Assembly (NCBI GenBank): GCA_009924735.1
Contig: RFQZ01000003.1
Span: 1 to 64,000, forward strand
Origin: Flavobacteriia bacterium
Lineage (GTDB): Bacteria; Bacteroidota; Bacteroidia; Flavobacteriales_D; Crocinitomicaceae
Reading direction: 5' to 3'
DNA: 64,000 nucleotides
The position numbers and the translations under genes were made by a program. Position 1 is the stretch's first letter. Each line of letters opens with the position of its first letter. Below are positions 43,479-53,720 of the stretch, piece by piece. Below the pieces are notes generated by a model, which worked only from the letters and a program-made list of their open reading frames with translations, did not search any database and was not told the DNA's origin.

Positions 43479-43494
43479 TCAGGAATCCTTTACT

Positions 43495-45351
43495 TTAGTG
43501 TGATTCTACCTCTCCTTCCGCCAATGGAACGTTTTGTGGAATAAAGTCTTCTGCTGCACCAGGCTTAGAATAATCATAAGGCCATCTGTGAACTTCAGGA
43601 AGGGCTCCAGGCCAGTTTCCGTGGATGTGTTCAACCGGAGTGGTCCATTCAAGTGTATTTGATTTCCATGGATTTTGCGGAGCGATTGGACCTCTGTAAA
43701 TGCTGTAGAAGAAGTTGAAAAGGAAAATCATTTGACCACAAGCTGCGATGATTGCAAAAGTTGTGATAATTACATTTAGATCCATGATCATGTTGAAAGT
43801 ATCAACGTCAAATTCACCATACGTTGAATAGTCATAATATCTTCTTGGTGCACCGGCAATTCCAACAAAATGCATTGGGAAGAAAACCCCATAGGCACCG
43901 ACGATTGTAATCCAGAAATGCACATATCCCATTCTTGTATTCATCATTCTTCCATACATTTTAGGGAACCAATGGTAAACACCTGCGAACAAACCAAATA
44001 CAGCAGACATACCCATTACGATGTGAAAATGTGCTACCACAAAATACGTATCATGAATTGCAATGTCTAACGCTGAATCTGCCAAAATAATTCCAGTTAC
44101 TCCACCTGTAATGAAAGTAGAAACCAAAGCCAAAGCAAACAACATTGCCGGAGTGAATATCAATGAACCTTTCCAAATTGTGGTGATGTAGTTAAATACT
44201 TTCACTGCAGATGGAATGGCAATCAGCAAGGTTGTAAATACGAAAACACTTCCTAAAAATGGATTCATCCCCGTAATGAACATGTGATGCCCCCAAACGA
44301 TGAAGGATAGGAAACCAATCGCCAAAATAGATCCAATCATGGCCTTGTAACCAAAGATTGGTTTTCGAGCGTTGGTAGCGATAATTTCTGAAGATAGACC
44401 CAGTGCGGGTAACAATACAATGTATACCTCTGGATGACCTAAGAACCAGAATAAATGTTGGAAAAGAATCGGAGAACCACCATGGTTTGTAAGCATTTCT
44501 CCACCAATCATGATGTCGGAAAGATAGAAACTCGTTCCTGCCAACCTGTCCATTATAAGTAGAACAGCCGCCGAGAGTAATACTGGGAAGGAAAGCACTC
44601 CAAGAATAGCGGTTACAAAAAACGTCCAAATGGTTAGGGGCATACGGGTCATCGTCATTCCTTGCGTTCGTAGGTTAATTACCGTAACGATATAATTTAA
44701 ACTTCCAATCAATGAACCTGCGATGAAGATTGCCATTGAAATCAACCAAAGGGTCATTCCAAAACCAGAACCTGAAACCGCTTGTGGCAATGCAGACAAT
44801 GGTGGGTAAACTGTCCAACCTGCCATGGCTGGACCATTGCCTTCGGTACCCCAGTCACCTGGAATATCGATGCCAAAAATAGATCCATTCATAACAAACA
44901 TGGAAAGCACCATGATCAAAGAAGAAAGCGCAAAGAACCAAAATGACAACATGTTTAAGAAACCTGAAGCCATGTCTCTTGCCCCAAGTTGAAGTGGAAT
45001 TAGGATGTTTGAAAAGGTCCCCGATAAACCACCCGTAAGAAGGAAAAATACCATTATCGTTCCATGCATGGTTACCAAACCTAAATACATGTCTTCACGA
45101 AGTACGCCATCCGGAGCCCAAAAGTCACCCAAGAAAAAGCTTAAAAAACTTGAGCTCTCACCGGGCCATGCCAATTGAATTCTAAAAAGAGTGGACATAA
45201 GCATGGCAACAAAACCCATAAAAACAGCAGTTATCAAAAACTGCTTGCCAATCATTTTATGATCCTGACTAAAAATATACTTTGAAACAAAACCTTCTTC
45301 GTGATGGTCATGATGTCCATGTGCGTGTTCTTCGTGTGCTACTGAAGTCAT
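43495..45351 (-). CDS. ctaD: Cytochrome c oxidase subunit I (aa3-type)
   Basis: 618 residues with twelve or more membrane helices. It holds the heme a/a3 and CuB ligands: the first histidine in LVTMHGTIMVFF, GHPEVYIVLLPALG (CuB His and D-channel-type Glu), WGHHMFITGM (the His pair for CuB), and HDTYFVVAHFHIVMGM. The GHPE glutamate and the YIVL tyrosine mark an A-type oxidase. The N-terminus is unusually histidine-rich (HEEHAHGHHDHHEEG). It is the last gene of the act-cox operon, 23 bases after subunit II; subunit III and heme-synthesis genes are not in this window. Confidence 0.97.
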   Translation of the reverse strand: MTSVAHEEHAHGHHDHHEEGFVSKYIFSQDHKMIGKQFLITAVFMGFVAMLMSTLFRIQLAWPGESSSFLSFFLGDFWAPDGVLREDMYLGLVTMHGTIMVFFLLTGGLSGTFSNILIPLQLGARDMASGFLNMLSFWFFALSSLIMVLSMFVMNGSIFGIDIPGDWGTEGNGPAMAGWTVYPPLSALPQAVSGSGFGMTLWLISMAIFIAGSLIGSLNYIVTVINLRTQGMTMTRMPLTIWTFFVTAILGVLSFPVLLSAAVLLIMDRLAGTSFYLSDIMIGGEMLTNHGGSPILFQHLFWFLGHPEVYIVLLPALGLSSEIIATNARKPIFGYKAMIGSILAIGFLSFIVWGHHMFITGMNPFLGSVFVFTTLLIAIPSAVKVFNYITTIWKGSLIFTPAMLFALALVSTFITGGVTGIILADSALDIAIHDTYFVVAHFHIVMGMSAVFGLFAGVYHWFPKMYGRMMNTRMGYVHFWITIVGAYGVFFPMHFVGIAGAPRRYYDYSTYGEFDVDTFNMIMDLNVIITTFAIIAACGQMIFLFNFFYSIYRGPIAPQNPWKSNTLEWTTPVEHIHGNWPGALPEVHRWPYDYSKPGAAEDFIPQNVPLAEGEVESH

Positions 45352-45374
45352 TTTTATTCGTTTTAATTACTGTT

Positions 45375-46613
45375 TTACATTTTTGTTGAAACCACCGTAT
45401 CCGTGGCGCCTGAACTTGTAGGGGTTGGCGTCGCAACAGGAAAGTATTTTGCTTTGAAATTTTGTGTCGCCTTTGACTTCATCCAAGCATCGTATTTTGC
45501 TTCGGATAAAACCACAACCATCATTTTCATTTTGTAATGTGCTCCACCACAGATTTTATTACACATGAGAATATAATTAAAGGTAGGAAGGTTCTTTTTT
45601 ACCCTCATTTGATCTGTTGTTATGGTTGGGGTAAACTTAAGGCGCGTACCATAACCTGGAACCGCATTCATTTGGGCTCTAAAATGTAGGAAGAATGCAG
45701 AGTGCAATACATCTCTCGAACGAATCAGAAATTCGTAGGGTGTATTGTTACGTAAATACAACGTGTCTCTTTGAATGATGTCATCCCACGCATTTGCGTC
45801 TTTGCTTTTGGCATGGGTTGATTTCATTTGATACAAAAGTCGTAGCAATCTTTCTTTGTTGCCTAAGTTCGTCGTCATCACAGACATCAATGAATCCGTA
45901 ATTACGGTATCTCTATTGTTTAGAAGTTTTTGAATGGATGCGATGCCCCCAGCACCATTTTGAATGGCTAAAATCGAGGAGTCGAGTGTTTCTGAAGTAA
46001 CAATTCCCAATTCATTATTTCCAAGAATCAGTTTATAATCTGATTTACCAAGGATGTTGTCTCCACCGGCATATCGTGCGGTCCAATCAAACTGTTTTGC
46101 ATACAATTCCACTTTGATGGCATCCTTAGGGGAAGGACCCGTGACATCATTCCAAGTTTTAAGTCCTAAAATTATAATTACGGCTAAAACTGCTGCGGGG
46201 ACTACCGTCCAAATCATTTCCAATTTATTATTATGAGAAAGATAATAGGCTTTTACTCCCGGTTTTCTAACATACTTATACGCAAAAAAGAAGAGTAAAA
46301 AATTGGTGAAGAAAAATACACTTATGATAATTATAAAGTTCAGATTCAATAACCAATCGGTGGATTGACCTTGAATCGAAGCAGCATCACCCCTTCCTGT
46401 CCAACCATATTTTAACATAAGGTAAATAAACCCTCCAAATTGAACCACCATAAACAACAACATCAATTTTGAATTCAAATAGTTGTCGCGATTGGGAATG
46501 TCGTGCTCCTCGTTCTTGCGCAATTTCGCCGTCAATTCGTAAACACGCACAAGTTGAGCGATTGCTACAGCGCCAATGATAATTATTAATAAAATCAAAA
46601 ATTTACTTTCCAT
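45375..46613 (-). CDS. ctaC: Cytochrome c oxidase subunit II
   Basis: 412 residues from the ATG at 46613, preceded by AAAGGAA; a longer frame would overlap actF. Two N-terminal membrane helices (about 4-22 and about 50-70) and a third strong one (about 95-120) precede a periplasmic cupredoxin domain. The CuA site is intact: early histidine in DVLHSAFFLHFR, then C351-x3-C355-x3-H359-x2-M362 (CNKICGGAHYKM). A stretch of about 90 residues between the copper-domain strands, as in other Bacteroidota, enlarges the protein. It accepts electrons from cytochrome c or directly from complex III. Lies 19 bases after actF. Confidence 0.95.
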   Translation of the reverse strand: MESKFLILLIIIIGAVAIAQLVRVYELTAKLRKNEEHDIPNRDNYLNSKLMLLFMVVQFGGFIYLMLKYGWTGRGDAASIQGQSTDWLLNLNFIIIISVFFFTNFLLFFFAYKYVRKPGVKAYYLSHNNKLEMIWTVVPAAVLAVIIILGLKTWNDVTGPSPKDAIKVELYAKQFDWTARYAGGDNILGKSDYKLILGNNELGIVTSETLDSSILAIQNGAGGIASIQKLLNNRDTVITDSLMSVMTTNLGNKERLLRLLYQMKSTHAKSKDANAWDDIIQRDTLYLRNNTPYEFLIRSRDVLHSAFFLHFRAQMNAVPGYGTRLKFTPTITTDQMRVKKNLPTFNYILMCNKICGGAHYKMKMMVVVLSEAKYDAWMKSKATQNFKAKYFPVATPTPTSSGATDTVVSTKM

Positions 46614-46632
46614 TTCCTTTGGTAATTTGTAA

Positions 46633-47820
46633 TTAAATATCGTGATGAATACTCTCATCCAAGAATGGGTGATTTACTGGCGTCAACGGCGCTTTGGTAA
46701 GGTTTCGAAGAAGCACATAAATGAAAAAGCCTAGCAATAACAAAACAAATCCAATTTCAAGAAATCCAATTTTTGCATTTTGTCCAAGTGAACCTCCAGA
46801 AACCATTATGTATACATCTAACCAATGTCCAATTAGGATTATAACCCCGACAAACATCAGAATACCGGCATCACGTTTAGCATCTCTTGACATTAAGATT
46901 AACATCGGGAAAGCAAAGTTAATGAAGAACATTCCGAAATAAAGTATTTTGTAATGTTCCGTTCTCATTACATAATAAGTAACCTCTTCTCCAATGTTTG
47001 CATACCAAATAAGCATGTATTGGGAAAACCACAAATAAGACCATAGAAAAGAAATGGCAAAAATCCATTTTCCAATGTCATGTATGTGTGAATCATTTAC
47101 GTAAGGCAAATAACCCAATTTTTTCAAATAAAGTGTTGTCATAACAATAACAACAAGTGCTGAAACCCACATGCCAGCGAAAGTATACCAACCAAATAAG
47201 GTAGAAAACCAGTGAACATCGATCGACATTAACCAATCCCATGAGGAGGTTGAACTAAACACGGCAAAAAACACCAAGAACGTAGCACCACGGCGATAGT
47301 TTTTAAAATGCAATTCGGTTCCGCCAATTTCATCTTCAAGCAGTGAACGTTTTCTAAAACCTCGTAGAAACAAGATATAGGTCGTAAAGTAAGCCAAGGT
47401 ACGAATCCAGAAGAAAACCAAATTTAAATAGGGTGTTTTACCTGCAATGATTTTATCATGCGCAACGGTATGTGGGTCCATCCAAGTATAAATGTGCGCG
47501 CCCTTCATGAATGAAATAGTGAGCAAAACCAAACCAAATAAAGCAATGCCATAAGGTAAAAGGCCAGCTACAGCCTCAATGATTCTTTTAACGACAGCAT
47601 ACCAACCAGATTCTGTAGCATAATTCAAAGCCAAGAAGAACAATGCCCCCAATCCAATGGCGAAAAAGAAAAAAGTACTTATTAAACCATTTGTCATTAA
47701 ACGTGTCAGAAAATGATCGTCACCTGCACTAGTAATTATGCCAATAATCGCAAGTAACAATCCTCCTCCCATGAGGCCAAAAGCTGTGTTTTTGGCTTTA
47801 TTATTTATTGAAAATTCCAT
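46633..47820 (-). CDS. actF: Alternative complex III subunit ActF (quinol-oxidoreductase membrane subunit)
   Basis: 395 residues with about ten membrane helices (for example GLMGGGLLLAIIGIITS, VAGLLPYGIALFGLVLLTISF). Conserved polar features between helices include HIYTWMDPHTVAHDKIIAG and SSTSSWDWLMSIDVHWFSTLFGWYTFAG, which I associate with ActF. It is the second NrfD-like quinone subunit of alternative complex III, which oxidises menaquinol and passes electrons to c-type cytochromes. It lies 5 bases after actE. Gene order actABCDEF is the standard one. Confidence 0.93.
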   Translation of the reverse strand: MEFSINNKAKNTAFGLMGGGLLLAIIGIITSAGDDHFLTRLMTNGLISTFFFFAIGLGALFFLALNYATESGWYAVVKRIIEAVAGLLPYGIALFGLVLLTISFMKGAHIYTWMDPHTVAHDKIIAGKTPYLNLVFFWIRTLAYFTTYILFLRGFRKRSLLEDEIGGTELHFKNYRRGATFLVFFAVFSSTSSWDWLMSIDVHWFSTLFGWYTFAGMWVSALVVIVMTTLYLKKLGYLPYVNDSHIHDIGKWIFAISFLWSYLWFSQYMLIWYANIGEEVTYYVMRTEHYKILYFGMFFINFAFPMLILMSRDAKRDAGILMFVGVIILIGHWLDVYIMVSGGSLGQNAKIGFLEIGFVLLLLGFFIYVLLRNLTKAPLTPVNHPFLDESIHHDI

Positions 47821-47825
47821 GACTC

Positions 47826-48563
47826 TTATTTCTGTTTTTGGTTCGTAGTATCTGAAGAGGCTGCAACAGCCACTCCCATGGCATCAAATTTACCGTAATC
47901 CGGAAATTGAAATTTTCTTACATAATGTATGACCGTCCAAATCTCCTTTTTGTTCAATAGAGATCGATGAGCTCCCATCATGTTTTTTCCATAATAAATG
48001 GAATAAAACATCTGACCATCAGAAAGCTCTTTACGGTCCGCATAATTGGGAACCCCTGCATACGCACCACTCAAAACCATTGGTCCATTTCCATCCCCTT
48101 TTTCACCGTGGCAATGTTGACACATTGCTGTATAAAGCGCTTTTCCTTTTTCCATTGTGGCATCTACATTGGTCATATTAATACCTAATGGATTCATATC
48201 GTTGATTGCCAAAGCATACTCATCAGCGGTTGTAAGGTCCACTCCAAACATTCCATGAGAGGTTTTAAAAGAAACGTTAGCCAACCTTTTGTAAGGCAGC
48301 ATCAAACGTACCTCAGCAGAATCAGTACCATAAAAAGGAATGGTATAGGCCGGTGGGGTTAAAGCCGTTAGCTTTGTTTTTTTGGACTCATCTATACGCG
48401 CACGTACTTCGCCATAATCCACATAGGCTTCTATGGCAGGGGAACGATACATGTCAGGCATGTATTCTAACCCAGGACTGTTAGGGTCTGAGGAACAAGC
48501 CGTCAATGCCAACGTAGCCACTGCAGCGATTCCAAAAAAGTTTACAAAGGATTTTCTCATCAT
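47826..48563 (-). CDS. actE: Alternative complex III monoheme c lipoprotein ActE
   Basis: 245 residues with a lipobox (ATLALTACSSD) and one c-heme motif CQHCH (about residue 149) in MCQHCHGEKGDGNGPM, with a methionine-rich tail for the sixth ligand. It is the peripheral monoheme subunit that hands electrons on to the oxidase. Either of the first two methionines can be the start. The protein is anchored to the periplasmic face. Lies 5 bases before actF and 11 after actD. Confidence 0.93.
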   Translation of the reverse strand: MMRKSFVNFFGIAAVATLALTACSSDPNSPGLEYMPDMYRSPAIEAYVDYGEVRARIDESKKTKLTALTPPAYTIPFYGTDSAEVRLMLPYKRLANVSFKTSHGMFGVDLTTADEYALAINDMNPLGINMTNVDATMEKGKALYTAMCQHCHGEKGDGNGPMVLSGAYAGVPNYADRKELSDGQMFYSIYYGKNMMGAHRSLLNKKEIWTVIHYVRKFQFPDYGKFDAMGVAVAASSDTTNQKQK

Positions 48564-48574
48564 TTTTCCTTTAC

Positions 48575-49111
48575 TTATTCAATAATTTTCTTTTCTAATT
48601 CTACAAAGCCAGTATCTTTCAATAGGCTTTCTACTTGATCATCTGTAAAACCATGGTTTTCAGACAACCTAATTTCCATAACAAATTTATCATCTGTTGT
48701 TCTAGGGTCAGGATTTTGCGCTGGCATACCTGGTAGGGTGCGATTCAAAAGTAAATACTTAATTGCCATTCCATGCGCCGCGCAGAGCACTGTAAACTCA
48801 AAAGTTACAGGAATAAAAGCGAGCATGTTTTCAGCGTAGGTAAAATTAGGTTTTCCACCTATGTTCATTTTCCATTCAACCACCATGAAGTAATACATTC
48901 CAAACGTTGCCAAAGCTAGACCAGTCAGACCATATAAAAAGGCCATAATTCCCAATCTTGTTCCTTTTACCCCAATTATTGGGTCAATTCCGTGAATCGG
49001 AAAAGGACTGTATACCTCTGCAATTTTAATTCCGTTGGATACCAATTTTTTAGCGCCTGATTTCAGCACCTCATCGTCTCCATACATTGCGTAAATTACC
49101 TTGTCTGACAT
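48575..49111 (-). CDS. actD: Alternative complex III subunit ActD (DUF3341)
   Basis: 178 residues. An N-terminal soluble part (MSDKVIYAMYGDDEVLKSG, PFPIHGIDPIIGVKGTRLG) is followed by two membrane helices (FLYGLTGLALATFGMYYF and AENMLAFIPVTFEFTVLCAAHG) and a hydrophilic C-terminus (RLSENHGFTDDQVESLL). The PFPIHG motif and the helix pair are marks of DUF3341/ActD. It has no cofactor and supports the membrane part of the complex. 11 bases separate it from actE and from actC. Confidence 0.95.
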   Translation of the reverse strand: MSDKVIYAMYGDDEVLKSGAKKLVSNGIKIAEVYSPFPIHGIDPIIGVKGTRLGIMAFLYGLTGLALATFGMYYFMVVEWKMNIGGKPNFTYAENMLAFIPVTFEFTVLCAAHGMAIKYLLLNRTLPGMPAQNPDPRTTDDKFVMEIRLSENHGFTDDQVESLLKDTGFVELEKKIIE

Positions 49112-49122
49112 AATCTCAATAC

Positions 49123-50511
49123 TTAATGATGTTTATGATAATCCGGTGATTCTTTGTAAGATTGACCAGAGCCTTTCAAAATTGTTTTAACTTCATTCAA
49201 AGCCAATACAGGGAAATATCTTGCAAACAACAAGAAAAAAGTGAAAAACAAACCGATGGTGCCTAAATATACAGCAATGTCAATGTGACTTGGGTAATGC
49301 ATACTCCATGCAGACGGTAGATAATCTCTATGAATAGAGGTCACAATGATAACATAACGCTCGAACCACATTCCGATGTTTACAACAATAGATATGAAGA
49401 AAGTAAATAATAAACTTCTTCTAAGTTTTCTAATCCACATTAGTTGTGGTGAAATCACATTGCAGGTCATCATTGACCAATATGCCCACCAATAAGGTCC
49501 TGTTGCACGGTTCAAAAACGCATACGCCTCATATTCAACACCTGAATACCATGAGATAAAAAGTTCAGTAATGTAAGCCGTACCAACGATAGAACCAGTT
49601 ACCATAATTACAATGTTCATGTATTCTACATGCTTGGTATGAATATATGCTTCAAGGTTCATGGCTTTCCTCATTACCAACAAGAGTGTTTGAACCATTG
49701 CAAACCCGGAGAATACCGCCCCTGCCACAAAATAAGGAGGGAAGATGGTGGTATGCCATCCAGGAACGATTGACGTTGCAAAGTCAAATGATACAATGGA
49801 GTGTACTGAAAAAACCAAAGGAGTTGCCAATCCAGCCAAAACCAATGAAACCAATTCGAAACGATTCCAATGTTTTGCTTTTCCTGACCAACCAAAAGAA
49901 AGAATCGAATACATTTTCTTAGAAACTGGCTTTTTCGCCCTGTCTCTAATCGTAGCAAAATCTGGAATTAAACCAATGTACCAAAACACCAAGGAAACAG
50001 ACAAATAGGTTGAAATCGCAAAAACGTCCCATAATAGAGGTGAGTTAAAATTGACCCATAAAGATCCAAAATGGTTAGGCAAAGGCAAAACCCAATATCC
50101 TACCCAAAGTCTACCCATGTGAATAAGCGGAAACGTTCCCGCCATAAAGACCGCAAAAATGGTCATTGCTTCTGCGGAACGGTTGATGGCCATTCTCCAT
50201 TTTTGACGGAAAAGTAAAAGCACTGCGGAAATTAAAGTTCCAGCGTGACCAATTCCTACCCACCATACAAAGTTTGTAATGTCCCAAGCCCATCCTATGG
50301 TTTTGTTCAAACCCCAAACCCCAATTCCTGTACCCAACAAATAACAAATGGAACCAATTCCATATAATCCAATGATCAAGGCTATGGTAAATAAAATATA
50401 CCACATTTTTGGTGCCTTGTCCTCAATAGGTCGACATACATCCTCGGTGACATCGTGGAATGTTTTGTGTCCTAAGATAAGGGGTTCCCTAATTGCTGCT
50501 TCTTTTTGCAT
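49123..50511 (-). CDS. actC: Alternative complex III subunit ActC (NrfD-like)
   Basis: 462 residues with ten membrane helices of the NrfD/PsrC family. Motifs include WVGIGHAGTLISAVLLLFRQ, IHMGRLWVGYWVLPLPN and FPPYFVAGAVFSGFAMVQTL, where the first helices frame the quinol pocket. ActC forms the quinone site on the periplasmic side together with ActB. The N-terminus HKTFHDVTEDVCRPIEDKAP is typical. It lies between actB (25 bases) and actD (11 bases). Confidence 0.96.
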   Translation of the reverse strand: MQKEAAIREPLILGHKTFHDVTEDVCRPIEDKAPKMWYILFTIALIIGLYGIGSICYLLGTGIGVWGLNKTIGWAWDITNFVWWVGIGHAGTLISAVLLLFRQKWRMAINRSAEAMTIFAVFMAGTFPLIHMGRLWVGYWVLPLPNHFGSLWVNFNSPLLWDVFAISTYLSVSLVFWYIGLIPDFATIRDRAKKPVSKKMYSILSFGWSGKAKHWNRFELVSLVLAGLATPLVFSVHSIVSFDFATSIVPGWHTTIFPPYFVAGAVFSGFAMVQTLLLVMRKAMNLEAYIHTKHVEYMNIVIMVTGSIVGTAYITELFISWYSGVEYEAYAFLNRATGPYWWAYWSMMTCNVISPQLMWIRKLRRSLLFTFFISIVVNIGMWFERYVIIVTSIHRDYLPSAWSMHYPSHIDIAVYLGTIGLFFTFFLLFARYFPVLALNEVKTILKGSGQSYKESPDYHKHH

Positions 50512-50536
50512 GCTAATCTATTTTCAGTGTGTTATG

Positions 50537-53500
50537 TTATGCTTGAACTTCTTCGTTTCTAACTTTTACTTTATACCAAATGTTTGGCTTAATTCCTACT
50601 TCTTCTAAGGCTTGGTAGGCACGCTTATCGCCAGAACTTTTTAATATGTTTGATTTGCTGTCATTCCAATCTCCTACTATGATTGCGTTGGTAGGACAAG
50701 ATTCAGAACAAGCTGTAGCAAATTCTCCATCTACAATGGTTCTTGCTTCTTTTTTCGCTGCAAGTTTTGTGCTTTGTATTCTTTGAACACAAAGTGAACA
50801 TTTTTCCATTACCCCTCGGGTCCTTACGGTTACATCTGGATTCAACACCATACGTCCTAGATCGTCTTGAGCAGGGTTAATCTCCGTAAACTTTTTGTAA
50901 GATGGATAATTAAACCAATTGAAACGACGCACTTTGTAAGGACAATTGTTCGCACAATACCTTGTACCAATGCAACGATTGTAAGTCATTTGATTTAATC
51001 CTTCATTGCTGTGTGTGGTAGCGGCTACTGGACATACAGTTTCACAAGGTGCATGATTACAGTGGTGACACATCATCGGCATATGGACCACTTTAGGGTT
51101 TTTAGCCGCGATTTCTGCTTTTGAATAACTAAAGTTATCATCGTCACGTTTTTTCCCTACAGCTGATTCCTCATCAGAAGCAAAGTAGCGGTCGATTCTC
51201 AACCAATGCATTTCGCGACCACGTCTAACTTCATCTTTACCAACCACAGGGACATTGTTTTCTGATTGACAAGCAATTAAACAGTTTCCACACCCTATAC
51301 AAGAAGATAGGTCAATGGTCATTCCCCAACGATGGCCAACTTTTTCAATTGGATGTGCATTCCACAAGTCGAATTCAGATAAAGGCGCTTCCTCATGATG
51401 TCCATGCTCATTTAATCGTTGCAACATGTGCGGTGGATTAAAATCAGCACGATCACCCTTTAAATAGGTAAGCAAACTCGTTTCTCTTACAATTGAATCC
51501 CTACCCATCACGGTGTGGTGAATTTGTGTGGCGGCAATTGGATATTCTCCGTCTACTTTTGACATTGACGCGACATAAGCGTATGAAAATGCGCCATTTA
51601 CCAATTTGATGTAAGGATATAAGTTAGTTCCGATTGGCTTTTTGTTTCCTTTATCGTCTAAATCAAACCCTCCATATTCTTTGGTTTGGTAGGCCCCTCG
51701 ACCAATAGCCTCTCCATTGATCCCTCGGCCATAGCCTAATGCGATACCTATGGTGTCAAATGCTTGACCTGGTTGTGGATATATTGGAAGGGTTAATGAC
51801 ATTCCATTTACCTCAACTTTGGCCATATTCAATCCGTGTTCTTGGTCAAATGTTGTGACAAAACCTTTCTCCTCCATTTGCAAAGGATTCATGGTAATGT
51901 AGTTGTCCCAAGTCACCTTTGAAATAGGATCTGGCATTTCTTGTAACCAAGGATTGCTTGACATAGCTCCGTCGCGAATGGCGCTTTTTTGATAGAAAAC
52001 AACTTCAAGTCCTCCTCCTTTTGTTGGGGCATGAATACCTACAGTTTTAAAAACAGGTAATTCCCTAGCCGAAGTTAAAGACTTGCAACTGTTATGTGTA
52101 AGCATAGCAAAATCTTCCAATGGAAACATTGTGTTGTGATTTGCTTTAATATAGTCATAAGCCACTGCTGAATCCTTGCCTCCACGTTGCTTCGCTCCTG
52201 CCCAAACCAAAATCGATTCTAACACAGCATATGTATTACCAAGTGGACGTATGGTTGGTTGTGCTACTGCATAATGGGTTGTTTTCGGCATGAAATCGTT
52301 CCACGACTCCAACGGATGGTGATCAGGAACAACAAAAGCGGCAACATTGGCGCTCTCGTCAAGATATCTTGAAGTTGAGACGTACATGTTTAATTTGTCC
52401 AATCCTTTTGACAATTCACTTCCGTTTGCATAAGAATATACTGGATTTGTTCCAAGGTTTATAAGTACGTCTGGCCCTTTCCCTGCGATGATGTCTTTGA
52501 ATAATTTATCCGCTTGTTTATCGTCCGATTTGAACATTTCAACCGCATCGGCAGGAAGTATAGTCGTTCCATAAGCTTTCAAAAGGTTGTTAAGCGTATT
52601 GGTTAAGATTTGCTCGTCAATGTTGTTTGACCCACAAACCACTAAAGATTCGTTTTTAGAATTTTTCAATGCTTTAATTGCTTGGTCAGCTTTGAGCTTA
52701 GCATCGCCATTAATTGAACCTGAATAACCGGCATTTCCTCCAAGACCTTTAATTATGTAGGCAAGAACCGCAGCATTTTCAGACGGTTTGATTTGACCTC
52801 TGTAATCTGCATTTGAACCTGTAATCGACATAATGGACTCAAATTGGAAATGTTTAGACATCCATTTCGCATCCGGGTTTCTGGTAAGGCCATATTGTGC
52901 CGCATATTCATTGGAAAGCAACCATGTACTCAAGAAATCAGCACCAATGCTGACGATGGTTTTTGCCTTTGAGAAATCGTAACTCGGTATGAAAGCCTCA
53001 CCAAAGTTCGCGAGGTTTGCTTTTCTAATCGCATCGTAAGAGATGGCATCGTATTGAATCCAATTCACTTTGGACGTTCCATTCTCAGCGTAAACTTTGG
53101 AGAACTCGTCAATAGCCATTTTAACAGATGGGCTAATGACTGTGTTGGATAACAAAACAATGTTTTTCGCTTTTTTCAAAGATTTGATAATCTCGCCATC
53201 TGCAACATTCACCGAAATGCTGTCTGCCGTTCCTTTTTTACGAACGCTATTTAAACGCTCACTGTCGTAAAGACCTAAAACACTTGCAATAATTTGAGGA
53301 TTGACGGTGCCATGTGTAAAACCGAAATCCTTGTTTCCTTTGATAAAAATAGGACGAGCCTCACGTGTTTTTACGAGAATGCTTGCATAGGAAAGGCCAT
53401 CATAATAGGTTGATGCATACATGGTGGCAAGACCTGGGGTCACATCCTCAGGTTTAACTACGTAAGGAACCGCTTTTGTAACGGGAGCCTCACAAGCTGC

Positions 53501-53698
53501 CAACGTAGCTGCTGCAACGGAGAAACCAAGAAATTTCAAGAAATCCCTACGGCCTGTTGATGTTTCATTAAGATTCTCATCTGCTAAGAAACTTTCAATT
53601 GAATTTTGAAATGGAAATTCACTTTCCCTTTGTTTCAAAAATTCCGGAGTTTGTTTTAATTCCTCAACCCCTTTCCAATATTTCGTTGTTATTCCCAT
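50537..53698 (-). CDS. actB: Alternative complex III iron-sulphur subunit ActB (TAT-exported)
   Basis: 1053 residues. A late twin-arginine signal lies at 50-51 (TGRRDFLKFLGF), followed by a lipobox-like end at C69 (ATLAACEAP). The large N-terminal part is molybdopterin-oxidoreductase-like but lacks a clear cofactor site, as known for ActB. The C-terminal ferredoxin part has four cysteine groups: CIGCGNCLIAC, CHHCNHAPCETVC, CIGTRYCANNC and CSLCVQR with CSESCP, for three 4Fe-4S and one 3Fe-4S cluster in characterised members. It relays electrons from the quinol site to the heme subunits. The TAT machinery (TatA) is encoded in the same window. Confidence 0.96.
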   Translation of the reverse strand: MGITTKYWKGVEELKQTPEFLKQRESEFPFQNSIESFLADENLNETSTGRRDFLKFLGFSVAAATLAACEAPVTKAVPYVVKPEDVTPGLATMYASTYYDGLSYASILVKTREARPIFIKGNKDFGFTHGTVNPQIIASVLGLYDSERLNSVRKKGTADSISVNVADGEIIKSLKKAKNIVLLSNTVISPSVKMAIDEFSKVYAENGTSKVNWIQYDAISYDAIRKANLANFGEAFIPSYDFSKAKTIVSIGADFLSTWLLSNEYAAQYGLTRNPDAKWMSKHFQFESIMSITGSNADYRGQIKPSENAAVLAYIIKGLGGNAGYSGSINGDAKLKADQAIKALKNSKNESLVVCGSNNIDEQILTNTLNNLLKAYGTTILPADAVEMFKSDDKQADKLFKDIIAGKGPDVLINLGTNPVYSYANGSELSKGLDKLNMYVSTSRYLDESANVAAFVVPDHHPLESWNDFMPKTTHYAVAQPTIRPLGNTYAVLESILVWAGAKQRGGKDSAVAYDYIKANHNTMFPLEDFAMLTHNSCKSLTSARELPVFKTVGIHAPTKGGGLEVVFYQKSAIRDGAMSSNPWLQEMPDPISKVTWDNYITMNPLQMEEKGFVTTFDQEHGLNMAKVEVNGMSLTLPIYPQPGQAFDTIGIALGYGRGINGEAIGRGAYQTKEYGGFDLDDKGNKKPIGTNLYPYIKLVNGAFSYAYVASMSKVDGEYPIAATQIHHTVMGRDSIVRETSLLTYLKGDRADFNPPHMLQRLNEHGHHEEAPLSEFDLWNAHPIEKVGHRWGMTIDLSSCIGCGNCLIACQSENNVPVVGKDEVRRGREMHWLRIDRYFASDEESAVGKKRDDDNFSYSKAEIAAKNPKVVHMPMMCHHCNHAPCETVCPVAATTHSNEGLNQMTYNRCIGTRYCANNCPYKVRRFNWFNYPSYKKFTEINPAQDDLGRMVLNPDVTVRTRGVMEKCSLCVQRIQSTKLAAKKEARTIVDGEFATACSESCPTNAIIVGDWNDSKSNILKSSGDKRAYQALEEVGIKPNIWYKVKVRNEEVQA

Positions 53699-53720
53699 AA
53701 CTTTTTGTTCTGTAACAATT

